A stretch of 38,499 nucleotides of DNA from an uncultured Verrucomicrobiota bacterium (lineage in GTDB: Bacteria > Verrucomicrobiota > Verrucomicrobiia > Palsa-1439): positions 1 to 38,499 of the forward strand of contig CAIKAP010000206.1 of assembly GCA_903825435.1 (NCBI GenBank), in the 5' to 3' direction. Positions 7,281 to 14,821 of this stretch are shown piece after piece (the first letter of the stretch is position 1; each line of letters starts with the position of its first letter). Both the position numbers and the translations under genes were made by a program. The notes beneath the pieces were generated by a model. The model saw only the letters and a list, made by a program, of their open reading frames with translations, searched no databases and was not told the origin of the DNA.

Positions 7281-8570
7281 TCAGGCGGACAGCGAGAGGT
7301 GCTTAACGAGGATCTTTGAATTTCGGCCGCTCTGTTCGTATTTCTCACGGCGTGACGGCGGTAAGTCTTCGTCGTTGCCTTCTGTATAGCCAAGCTTGTG
7401 CTGGAAGAAAGTGAATGCCTGCGTCGAGAGAGCGAAGATATCCTCGGCTCCGAGTGTGCGCGCTACATCCTCGGCTAGCAATGCCAGCTTGGTGCCGATG
7501 CCGCGGTGTTCATGACCTTCGTTGACGTGGAGGCAAGCCAACTCGGCGCTCTTTTGGTCGAGATGCGGATGGATAGCGACAACCCCGACGATATTGTTGT
7601 CGATCTCGAAGACGTAATACTCACCGATGTGCTTCTCGATGTCAGCACGAGAACGTTTGAGTAACTGGTCTTCCTGAACGGAGGCTTTGATCATGGCGGC
7701 AATGTTGCGGACATCGCGTCGGCGAGCAGGACGGATGGCCTGATATTCGTTGGCGTAGATTAGCGTTCCGATACCTTCATTAGAGAAGACTTCGGCGAGC
7801 AAGCCTTCGTCAACCTGACCGCTGATAACGTGGACGCGCGGGACTCCGTTCTGGCAGGCGCGCAGGCCATACACCGCCTTTGAAAGCATCTCCGGCTGGA
7901 GTTCGTTGGGTGACGTCTTTAGAATGTTATCCAGTTCGACTACGTCGAGTTGTCCTGTAAGTTTGCCGTCAATCTCCAAGCCTGGACGCGGTCCGATAAA
8001 CATCAGCTTGACGGCGCCAAGTTCCCGTGCCAGTTCTGCCGCCACAGCGTCGGAGTTGATCCGGTACGTGTGCCCGTTGCCGTCGAAACCGAGCGGTGGC
8101 ACGACGGGGACGACGCCTTCGTCGAGAAGTGTGCGGAGAAGATTCACATCAACCCGGTGGACTTTGCCGGTGTGTTGGTGGTCAACGCCCTTGAGGATAC
8201 CGAGCGGAACAGCCTCAATGCAGTTGGTGTGCGCAGCGCGGAGGTTGTTCAGTGAAAGCCCTTCGATGACCTCGTGCGTCACCATGTTTGCCGCCATGAT
8301 CGCGAGGCGGAGGGTGTTGGCGTCGGTGACGCCGGTGCCGTCGTCGTTGCTGATTGGCTGGCCAAGCTGCTGCGCGAGCTGCTGAATCTGGTACCCGGCG
8401 CCGTGGACGAGGACGACGCGGATGTTGAGACTGCGGAGGACGGCAATATCCAGGAGGATGTTGCCGAAGTTATCGTTGGCGACAATCACGCCGTCCACGG
8501 CCAGGATGAAGATCCGGTCGCGGAACTGTGGTATGTAATGCAAGATACCCCGCAAGTCTGTCAGTTTCAT
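7281..8570 (-). CDS. argA: Amino-acid N-acetyltransferase (N-acetylglutamate synthase)
   Basis: The 429-residue protein has the two-domain ArgA build. Residues 15-275 are an amino-acid-kinase-like domain (VVLVHGAGYQIQQLAQQLG, then VPVVPPLGFDGNGHTYRINS and DAVAAELARELGAVKLMFI). Residues about 283-429 are a GNAT domain (AIRPARRRDVRNIAAMI, ELACLHVNEGHEHRGIGTKL, FFQHKLGYTEGN). It makes N-acetylglutamate from glutamate and acetyl-CoA, the first step of arginine synthesis; the kinase-like domain normally mediates arginine feedback. The GHEHRGIGT acetyl-CoA loop is intact. The gene is monocistronic here, divergent from hemB across 285 bp, of which the last 120 carry a small ORF. Confidence 0.92.
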   Translation of the reverse strand: MKLTDLRGILHYIPQFRDRIFILAVDGVIVANDNFGNILLDIAVLRSLNIRVVLVHGAGYQIQQLAQQLGQPISNDDGTGVTDANTLRLAIMAANMVTHEVIEGLSLNNLRAAHTNCIEAVPLGILKGVDHQHTGKVHRVDVNLLRTLLDEGVVPVVPPLGFDGNGHTYRINSDAVAAELARELGAVKLMFIGPRPGLEIDGKLTGQLDVVELDNILKTSPNELQPEMLSKAVYGLRACQNGVPRVHVISGQVDEGLLAEVFSNEGIGTLIYANEYQAIRPARRRDVRNIAAMIKASVQEDQLLKRSRADIEKHIGEYYVFEIDNNIVGVVAIHPHLDQKSAELACLHVNEGHEHRGIGTKLALLAEDVARTLGAEDIFALSTQAFTFFQHKLGYTEGNDEDLPPSRREKYEQSGRNSKILVKHLSLSA

Positions 8571-8739
8571 AACTCAGTTTCTCTTATACGACAGAGGGTG
8601 GCAGGGTGGCAACAGGTGATTCTACTAACTTCGTCAAAGTTAAATTGAAGGATACAAGGGATACGTACACCGCGTCCGCGTTGTCACCGTCACCCGCTAT
8701 ACGGAGGAGGACGCCCGTCAGTCTGGCGCGGAGGGATGC

Positions 8740-8859
8740 ATGCCAAAACCGTTTGCGTTGATGGAACTTGGTCGCCTGCTTTCATACGCTTGCCGTAGTG
8801 CAAGAAAAATCTACGGCTTGCCTGGCGGGCGTTTCAGTCTTAGAATTCGCGTCAGATGA
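8740..8859 (+). CDS. 39-residue ORF translationally coupled to hemB
   Basis: This short frame starts at ATG 8740, with GGAGGG at 8730-8735, and ends in TGA at 8857-8859, overlapping the hemB start by four bases (ATGA). The product begins MPKPFALMELGRLLSYACRS and is basic toward the C-terminus. No family is recognised. hemB has no clear ribosome-binding site of its own, so translating this ORF could deliver ribosomes to hemB. It may be a real leader peptide or a chance ORF; the placed ribosome site and exact stop-start overlap are the only support. Confidence 0.4.
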   Translation: MPKPFALMELGRLLSYACRSARKIYGLPGGRFSLRIRVR

Positions 8860-9833
8860 ACTTTCCCCTGTACCGTTCACGTCGGTTGCGTCGGACGCCT
8901 GCGTTGCGGGCGCTGGTGCGCGAGACCGAACTCAGCACGCGCCACCTCGTCCTGCCGCTGTTTGTGTGTGAGGGTCGACGGTTGCGCCGCCCCATCGGCA
9001 CCATGCCTGGCCAATTCCAACTGTCCGTGGACGAACTATTGAAGGAGGCGAGCGAGGCGTTTGCGCTCGGTGTGCCGGCGGTGATCCTGTTTGGCATTCC
9101 CGACAAGAAAGATGAACGCGCGTCGAGCTCCTGCGGCATTGTCCCGAAGGCGGTGCGCGTGTTGAAGAAGGAATTGCCGGAGTTGATCGTGGTGGCCGAT
9201 GTCTGTCTGTGTGAGTACATGAGCCACGGCCATTGCGGCATTGTTCACGGCGGACGCGTGGACAACGATGCGACGCTGCCGTTGCTGGCCAAGGCGGCGT
9301 TGGCGTACGCAGAGGCAGGCGCGGATATTGTGGCGCCGAGCGATATGATGGACGGGCGCGTGGCGGCGATTCGCGCTGCGTTGGACAAGGCCGGGTTGGT
9401 GGAGATGCCGATCATGAGTTATGCGGCGAAGTTCGCGTCGGCGTTTTACGGTCCGTTTCGCGAGGCTGCGGAGAGTGCGCCGCGGTTTGGTGACCGTCGG
9501 AGTTACCAGATGGACGCTGCCAATGGAGAGGAGGCGCTGCGCGAGGTGGCATTGGATATTGCGGAAGGCGCGGACATCGTGATGGTGAAGCCTGCATTAG
9601 CGTACTTGGACTTGGTGCAACAGGTAAAAGAGAAGTTCGGCTACCCGGTCGCCGTTTATAGCGTGAGCGGCGAGTATTCGATGATCAAAGCGGCGGCGGC
9701 CAAGGGCTGGGTGAATGAGCAGTCTGTCGTCTTGGAGATGATGACGGCATTCCGTCGGGCAGGAGCGGACATCATCTTAACGTACTGGGCGAAGGATCTG
9801 GCGAGCTGGCTGGCTAGCCCATCTTCAGTTTAG
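8856..9833 (+). CDS. hemB: Delta-aminolevulinic acid dehydratase (porphobilinogen synthase)
   Basis: The 325-residue protein is full length for HemB. It condenses two 5-aminolevulinate molecules to porphobilinogen in heme synthesis. Both active-site lysines are present: Lys192 in MSYAAKFASAFYGPF and Lys245 in DIVMVKPALAYLD. The zinc-binding cysteine triad is intact (Cys117, Cys119, Cys127 in DVCLCEYMSHGHCG), so this is the Zn-dependent type. The start is ATG 8856, in an ATGA overlap with the upstream 39-codon ORF. Its 3' end overlaps the convergent FHA gene by 20 bp. No other heme genes are nearby. Confidence 0.95.
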   Translation: MNFPLYRSRRLRRTPALRALVRETELSTRHLVLPLFVCEGRRLRRPIGTMPGQFQLSVDELLKEASEAFALGVPAVILFGIPDKKDERASSSCGIVPKAVRVLKKELPELIVVADVCLCEYMSHGHCGIVHGGRVDNDATLPLLAKAALAYAEAGADIVAPSDMMDGRVAAIRAALDKAGLVEMPIMSYAAKFASAFYGPFREAAESAPRFGDRRSYQMDAANGEEALREVALDIAEGADIVMVKPALAYLDLVQQVKEKFGYPVAVYSVSGEYSMIKAAAAKGWVNEQSVVLEMMTAFRRAGADIILTYWAKDLASWLASPSSV

Positions 9834-10326
9834 TAAGCAGGTACCAGACGACAACCACTGCCACCACGGCAGCGATGCCGAGGCCAAGGACAATCCATAA
9901 CCAGATACCGGGTCCGTTCTTCTTCTTGCGACCAAACGGCGAAACGGAACTAAATGTCGGCGGCTGGCCGCTGTGCTGGCCTAAGTTAGTGAGGTCCACG
10001 CCGGATTGCGATGGCGGTAATGGCTGGCTGGCTTTCTTGGTGTCGCCCTCGTATCGCATTTCCACTGAGCCGAGTCGTAGCTGGTCGCCGTGGTTGAGGC
10101 GGGTTTCGATGATGCGCATGCCATTGACGCGGGAGCCGTTGGTGGAATTGAGGTCGCGCACCTTGTAGTCGGTGCCATCCACGAGCAACATGGCGTGATG
10201 ATGGGAAACAGTCCCATCTTCGAGGCGGATCATGTTGTCCATCGCGCGGCCGATGGTAACCCGATCTTCGACAAGATCGTAAATCTTCCCTTCAAGGACA
10301 CCCGACAAAATATGGAGCTTTGACAT
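9814..10326 (-). CDS. FHA-domain protein with C-terminal membrane anchor
   Basis: The 170-residue protein has an FHA domain at residues about 20-95. Its phosphothreonine-binding motifs are visible: TIGRAMDNMIRL, VSHHHAMLL and LNSTNGSRVNG. A Pro/Ser/Gln-rich linker (residues about 98-135) leads to a basic RKKK stop-transfer region and one transmembrane helix (IWLWIVLGLGIAAVVAVVVV), with a very short tail. The topology is thus a C-tail anchor with the FHA domain in the cytoplasm, where it would bind phosphothreonine partners. No Ser/Thr kinase gene is in the window. The 3' end overlaps hemB by 20 bp in convergent orientation. Confidence 0.85.
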   Translation of the reverse strand: MSKLHILSGVLEGKIYDLVEDRVTIGRAMDNMIRLEDGTVSHHHAMLLVDGTDYKVRDLNSTNGSRVNGMRIIETRLNHGDQLRLGSVEMRYEGDTKKASQPLPPSQSGVDLTNLGQHSGQPPTFSSVSPFGRKKKNGPGIWLWIVLGLGIAAVVAVVVVWYLLTKLKMG

Positions 10327-10390
10327 AGCTTAAATCGGATTTCTCCAGTGACTAAAACGCGCGTCATAATGCTAGGAATAGGGGTGCAAG

Positions 10391-12559
10391 TCAATCGTAA
10401 TTTGAGCGCAGACGGTCGCACAACCGGCAGTAACGGGCTGCGGTACGGTTGTTGCGGATGGCAATGGCCAGCGCTTTCTTGGAGCCGACGAGTATCACCA
10501 GTTTCTTGCCGCGCGTGATGGCGGTGTAGACGAGGTTGCGCTGGAGTAGGATGAAATGCTGCGTCAGCAACAGCACGATCACGCACGGATACTCGTTTCC
10601 TTGCGACTTGTGGACGCTGATGGCGTATGCCGGAACCAACTCGTCCAGTTCATCAAACTCGTACGCGACTTCGCGTCCGTCCATCTCGACGACGAGCGTT
10701 TGCTCCACCAGATCGAGCCGCTTCACCCGGCCAAGATCGCCGTTGAACACGTCCTTGTCGTAGTTGTTCCGGATTTGCATCACGCGGTCGCCAACGCGCA
10801 ACGTTCGCCCGTACCGTTGCGTGTGCGGTCCGGTCGGGTTCAACGCCGCCGCCAGTTCACGGTTCAGGTTCTCTGCGCCGCAGACGCCTTTGTGCATCGG
10901 CGTCAAGACCTGCACATCGCGCATCGGATCGAAGCCGAACCGCTTCGGCACGCGTTCGGTGCACAACGTCCGGATCGTCGCCAGCGCCTTCTCCGGTTCC
11001 TCCTGCTCGATGAAGAAGAAGTCCCGCTCCTCGTCAGCATCCAATACCGGCATCTGTCCCTCGTTGACCCGGTGCGCGTTGGTGATGATGAAACTGTCCT
11101 TCGCCTGCCGGAAAATCTCCGTGAGCCTCGCCACGGGGGCGACGCCGGACTCGATGAGGTCGCGCAGGAAATTACCGGGGCCGACTGACGGGAGTTGATC
11201 CACGTCTCCGACAAACACGACCGATGCGCTCAATGGCACCGCCTTGAGCAGATGATGGGCGAGCGGCACGTCGAGCATCGAGCTTTCGTCCACGATCAGG
11301 ATGTCGCCCTTCAATGGACGGCGTTCGCTCAACGAGAAGCCGCCTTCGTGCGGGTCGAACCGGAGCAGCCGGTGAATCGTCTGTGCCATCGCACCGGTGG
11401 CTTCGCTCATTCGTTTCGCGGCGCGACCGGTCGGCGCGGCGAGCAACACCTCGCACTTCTTCGCCCGGAGAATCTGGACGATGCTGTTGACGATGGTGGT
11501 CTTGCCGACACCGGGACCGCCGGTGATGACGGAGACTTTTGAGGTCAATGCCATCTTCACCGCCTCGGCTTGCGACGTGGCGAGTTGGACGCGCGTCTTG
11601 TCCTGCACCCAGGCCAACGCCTTCTCGATGTCCATTGCCGGCAACTCGACTTTCGCGGCGAGCAACTCCCGGAGCTTTGTCGCGACGGCGCGTTCGGCGC
11701 GGCAGAGGCCGGTGAGGTAAACCCATTCCTCCTCGACCACGACTTCACCAGCGATGGCGAGCAACTCGACGGCGCTCTCGACGGGCTTGAGTTCGACTCC
11801 GAGCAATTCCGCCGCCGTTTGCGCGAGCGTTTCGCGCGGCAGACAACAATGGCCGTCGTCCATCGCGCTTTCGAGCGTGTAAATGACACCGGCCTTGAGA
11901 CGGTGAATCGAGTCCCGGGCGATGCCGAGTTTCGACGCGATGCCGTCGGCAGTCTTGAAACCGATACCGGTGATGTCTTTGGCGAGACGGTAGGGGTTCT
12001 CGCGGACGGTGACGATGGCGGTCTCGCCGTACTGCTTGAAAATCTTGGCGGCGTGGGCGCTGCCGATGCCGTGGCCTTGGAGAAATACCATGATGTCGCG
12101 CACTGATTTCTGTTCCGCCCAAGCCTCCTTGATCCGTCGGGCGCGTTCCGGGCCGATGCCTTCAACTTCCCGGAGCCGGGCCGAGAAATTGTCAATCACG
12201 TCGAACGTGTTCTCGCCGAACTTCTCGACGATGCGTTCGGCGAATGCGACGCCGATGCCTTTTACGAGGCCGCTGCCGAGATATTTCTTGATGCCGACTA
12301 CGGTGCGCGGCAACAACGACTCGAATTTCTCGACCACGAACTGCCGGCCAAACTGTTTGTGCGTCGTCCAATGTCCCTGCGCCCGGACATTCTCGCCGAT
12401 GTTGAGCGCGGCGAGGTTGCCGACAATGGTGACCGGCTCCTGTCGTCCGCGACCGTCCGGCAGGAGTTGGGCGACGGTGTAATGGTTCTCCTCATTGCAA
12501 AAGAGGATGCGCTCGATGGCGCCTTCGATGATGTCAAATGGCTCCGGCATGGCTGGCAC
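10391..12559 (-). CDS. recD2: RecD2-type ATP-dependent 5'-3' DNA helicase
   Basis: The 722-residue protein matches RecD2, the long RecD form found without RecBC. The N-terminal region (1-310) has an OB-like segment and helix-hairpin-helix repeats (VKGIGVAFAERIVEKFG, EVEGIGPERARRIKEAW, ITGIGFKTADGIASKLG). The helicase core has Walker A at 347-355 (GGPGVGKTT), LLAAPTGRAAKRMSEATG, a DESSMLD motif II, and late motifs (VHKSQGNEYPCVIV, YTAITRGKKLVILVG). RecD2 is a superfamily 1B helicase involved in repair and replication-fork processing. The gene is complete and stands alone. Its start faces the decayed autotransporter region. Confidence 0.93.
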   Translation of the reverse strand: MPAMPEPFDIIEGAIERILFCNEENHYTVAQLLPDGRGRQEPVTIVGNLAALNIGENVRAQGHWTTHKQFGRQFVVEKFESLLPRTVVGIKKYLGSGLVKGIGVAFAERIVEKFGENTFDVIDNFSARLREVEGIGPERARRIKEAWAEQKSVRDIMVFLQGHGIGSAHAAKIFKQYGETAIVTVRENPYRLAKDITGIGFKTADGIASKLGIARDSIHRLKAGVIYTLESAMDDGHCCLPRETLAQTAAELLGVELKPVESAVELLAIAGEVVVEEEWVYLTGLCRAERAVATKLRELLAAKVELPAMDIEKALAWVQDKTRVQLATSQAEAVKMALTSKVSVITGGPGVGKTTIVNSIVQILRAKKCEVLLAAPTGRAAKRMSEATGAMAQTIHRLLRFDPHEGGFSLSERRPLKGDILIVDESSMLDVPLAHHLLKAVPLSASVVFVGDVDQLPSVGPGNFLRDLIESGVAPVARLTEIFRQAKDSFIITNAHRVNEGQMPVLDADEERDFFFIEQEEPEKALATIRTLCTERVPKRFGFDPMRDVQVLTPMHKGVCGAENLNRELAAALNPTGPHTQRYGRTLRVGDRVMQIRNNYDKDVFNGDLGRVKRLDLVEQTLVVEMDGREVAYEFDELDELVPAYAISVHKSQGNEYPCVIVLLLTQHFILLQRNLVYTAITRGKKLVILVGSKKALAIAIRNNRTAARYCRLCDRLRSNYD

Positions 12560-12619
12560 TGGGCGGTATGGTAGCAGAGTCCGTGGCGATGCGCCGCGAA
12601 ATTCCTCTCACCCCGAATC

Positions 12620-13070
12620 GCGTGTCGCGATGCCACCACCGACCCGCGCCTTGGCGATCTGGTGGCTTATCTCTCCAGCATCCCGACCAACGCGATTCCT
12701 GGTGCCCTTGACCGTCTTGCGCCGGCGGACCTCAATGCGTTGGCGTAACTGGCCTTCTCTGGGTTGGACGGACGCGGCTACGGGTTCCTCGGTCGTCTCC
12801 AGAGCTTCGCGGCGGCTCGCACGGGTTTAACGCGAATCGGCTGAGCCTGTTCGACACGAGCGGTCCCGGCAGAAATGTCCAGAGCGTTTGCCAAGCACAG
12901 TCCCCCTCATGGTCTCCTGTAGCAACATCCTCAGCAACGGCCCGGATAATCCTTGGGGCTTTTACCTTGAAGGCAACGGCGAGTACGTCAACGTCGGCAG
13001 CGACGCCAACGCCAGCGGCTATCACCTCACCAGCGGTGGCGTGACCATTGGGTTGGATCGTCGCCTTTCA
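12620..13070 (+). pseudogene. Decayed autotransporter beta-domain gene
   Basis: Pieces of an autotransporter C-terminal region are spread over three frames. The first (12620-12745) reads LGDLVAYLSSIPTNAIPGAL and DRLAPADLNALA, then TAA; the frame continues as LAFSGLDGRGYGFLGRL. A one-base loss near 12805 shifts to GGSHGFNANRLSLFDTSG. A third frame (from about 12930) gives NPWGFYLEGNGEYVNVGS and SGYHLTSGGVTIGLDRRLS, the first strands of a 12-strand barrel. Beyond 13070 the similarity stops, so most of the barrel and the whole passenger are missing. At least one stop and two frameshifts rule out a functional product. Confidence 0.7.
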
Positions 13071-13211
13071 ATGGTAGAAAGCAACCAGTATAGCCGCCGC
13101 ATCCAGCGTTGCCACGCCGTGGTTCTGTTCTATATTTCCACCCGTTTCAGACTACCCCGAAAAAGTGGAAACTTCTAGACCGCAATCGCTGGAAACCTAT
13201 TTCTGAAACGT

Positions 13212-13310
13212 CTAGTAACTTCTTCCAAAAATCCGCAGCTTTTGCGTGGCGTAATAGAAGGTGATGGTGACCCACAAGAGTGCGGTCAGCCAATAGCGGA
13301 GTTGGTTCAT
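13212..13310 (-). CDS. 32-residue predicted membrane protein coupled to SDR
   Basis: ATG at 13308-13310 overlaps the SDR stop (ATGA). The 32-residue product starts MNQLRYWLTALLWVTITFYY and ends with a basic tail (KLRIFGRSY). Residues 6-21 form one hydrophobic, aromatic-rich helix, flanked by Arg5 and the basic tail, as in single-pass small membrane proteins. The strict stop-start overlap implies translational coupling. No family is recognised. Possible roles are anchoring or regulating the SDR at the membrane, but this is conjecture. It is below the length cutoff of most gene callers. Confidence 0.55.
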   Translation of the reverse strand: MNQLRYWLTALLWVTITFYYATQKLRIFGRSY

Positions 13311-14119
13311 CTGGCCGGAGCTGTTGGACGAGGCTTGACGTATCGGATAATGATGTGGTCGAGGAGACGCGGAGCAATACGCTTCAGCCAATAACTGATC
13401 TTAGCTTCGGCGGTGAGTACGCATTCGCGACGGCCAGACGCTGCAGCCTGCACGACTTGTCGCGCTACGGTGTCTGGGGACATCATGCGGCTCAGCGAGA
13501 ATGGGTTGCGGACACGAAAATTTTTGGCGTGATCGAAGAAAGAAGTGTTGGTGACTCCAGGACGAACGACGAGTACACGGATGTTGTGGCTTTGGAGTTC
13601 GAGACGAGCACTGTCCGACATGGCTTCGAGCGCAAATTTGGTTGCGCAATACGCGCCGCCGAGGGGTACAGCACAGAAACCGCTAACCGACGAGACTTGA
13701 ATAATCAAGCCACTGCGTCGTTGGATCATGTGTGGCACAACTGACCGGTAGAAGTGAAAAGGGCCGAAGAAGTTGGTCTCAAATAGGTCGTACATGTCGG
13801 CTGCGGTCATATCGGCCAATTCACCACAATAGCCTTTACCAGCATTATTGACGAGCACGTCCACACGCTTGAACTGCTCCATCACGGTTTGAACTACGTG
13901 TTCGACTTGTTGTGGATTGCGTACGTCGGCAGGAATAACGAGCCGACGGCCGGGTAGGGCAGTAAGTTGTTGTTCGACATCTCGGAGGTGGGCCTCAGTG
14001 CGAGCAACGAGTGCAACTTGTGCGCCTTGGACAGAAAACGCCATAGCGAGCGCACGCCCAATGCCACTGGAGGCACCGGTAATGAGGACGACTTTATCTT
14101 TGAACACGGCTGGCTTCAT
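13307..14119 (-). CDS. Short-chain dehydrogenase/reductase
   Basis: The start is taken at ATG 14119 (MKPAVFKDKVVLITGASSG); the upstream in-frame extension has no SDR similarity. The product is 270 residues. It has the cofactor turn TGASSGIGRAL, an NNAGKG strand, the catalytic Ser in QVSSVSGF and YCATK carrying Tyr and Lys. The arrangement is a classical SDR, and the long C-terminal tail (SYWLKRIAPRLLDHIIIRYV) is typical of DltE/YqjQ-like and lipid-active SDRs. The arginine in VALVARTEAHL after strand 2 favours NADPH. Substrate is unknown. A small membrane protein gene overlaps its stop. Confidence 0.85.
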   Translation of the reverse strand: MKPAVFKDKVVLITGASSGIGRALAMAFSVQGAQVALVARTEAHLRDVEQQLTALPGRRLVIPADVRNPQQVEHVVQTVMEQFKRVDVLVNNAGKGYCGELADMTAADMYDLFETNFFGPFHFYRSVVPHMIQRRSGLIIQVSSVSGFCAVPLGGAYCATKFALEAMSDSARLELQSHNIRVLVVRPGVTNTSFFDHAKNFRVRNPFSLSRMMSPDTVARQVVQAAASGRRECVLTAEAKISYWLKRIAPRLLDHIIIRYVKPRPTAPAR

Positions 14120-14203
14120 GGTAGACTTTAGCAGATAAGGGCATTTTAGTCTGTGATGCAAGGGTATTTGCATGTAACTTGGCGTCAAGTTAGGAGAGAG
14201 GAT

Positions 14204-14821
14204 ATGCAGACAAATCTATGGAGCATAAGTTCATTAGTAGTGATGGTTTTTCTTATGGGCGCGGCGATCCAGCGACTATTAGAAACCTTTTCTCCACGTC
14301 GGATTGTGCCGGGCCAAAAGAAAATGGGATGGTCGTTTCACGCCTTTTTCTGGCTGCACACGATCATCATGATCGGCAGTTTGTTTGAATACCTACTATT
14401 GCGCCGTGAGTTAGATTGGCGATGGAGCGTATTAGGGTTGATTGCATACGTTGGGTCAGTAGTCCTGAGGAACGTTGCGATCCGAACGCTCGGCCAGTTC
14501 TGGAGTTTGCATATTGAAATCCGCTCGCAGCACCAAATTGTGCGCGAGGGTGTTTACAAGTTTGTCAGGCATCCAGCCTATTCCGCTATCATACTGGAGG
14601 TGTTGTCTATACCGCTGACGGTGAATTCGTGGTGGATGATGATTTTTGCGACTCTGACATACATCCCCATACTTCTATTGCGGTTGAAGAATGAAGAGGC
14701 GGCATTGGTGGAGAAGTTTGGCGAGCAATATCGACAGTATCAAAAGGAGGTCGGAGCGCTGGTGCCAAGGTGGGCGCAATTGCGACGGTGGGTCTGTCGT
14801 TGTCCTTTTAGCGATTCATGA
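14204..14821 (+). CDS. Isoprenylcysteine carboxyl methyltransferase (ICMT)-like membrane methyltransferase
   Basis: ATG 14204 is chosen because AGGAGAG lies at 14192-14198; earlier GTG/ATG codons have no ribosome site. The 205-residue protein has about four hydrophobic helices and the ICMT signature: EIRSQHQIVREGVYKFVRHP, then AYSAIILEV and, near the end, LRLKNEEAALVEKFGEQYRQY. In this family the signature binds S-adenosylmethionine; bacterial members methylate lipids or other small hydrophobic molecules, mostly uncharacterised. It overlaps the next gene (histidine kinase) by ATGA, so the two are coupled. A second family member of very different base composition occurs at 35286. Confidence 0.8.
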   Translation: MQTNLWSISSLVVMVFLMGAAIQRLLETFSPRRIVPGQKKMGWSFHAFFWLHTIIMIGSLFEYLLLRRELDWRWSVLGLIAYVGSVVLRNVAIRTLGQFWSLHIEIRSQHQIVREGVYKFVRHPAYSAIILEVLSIPLTVNSWWMMIFATLTYIPILLLRLKNEEAALVEKFGEQYRQYQKEVGALVPRWAQLRRWVCRCPFSDS

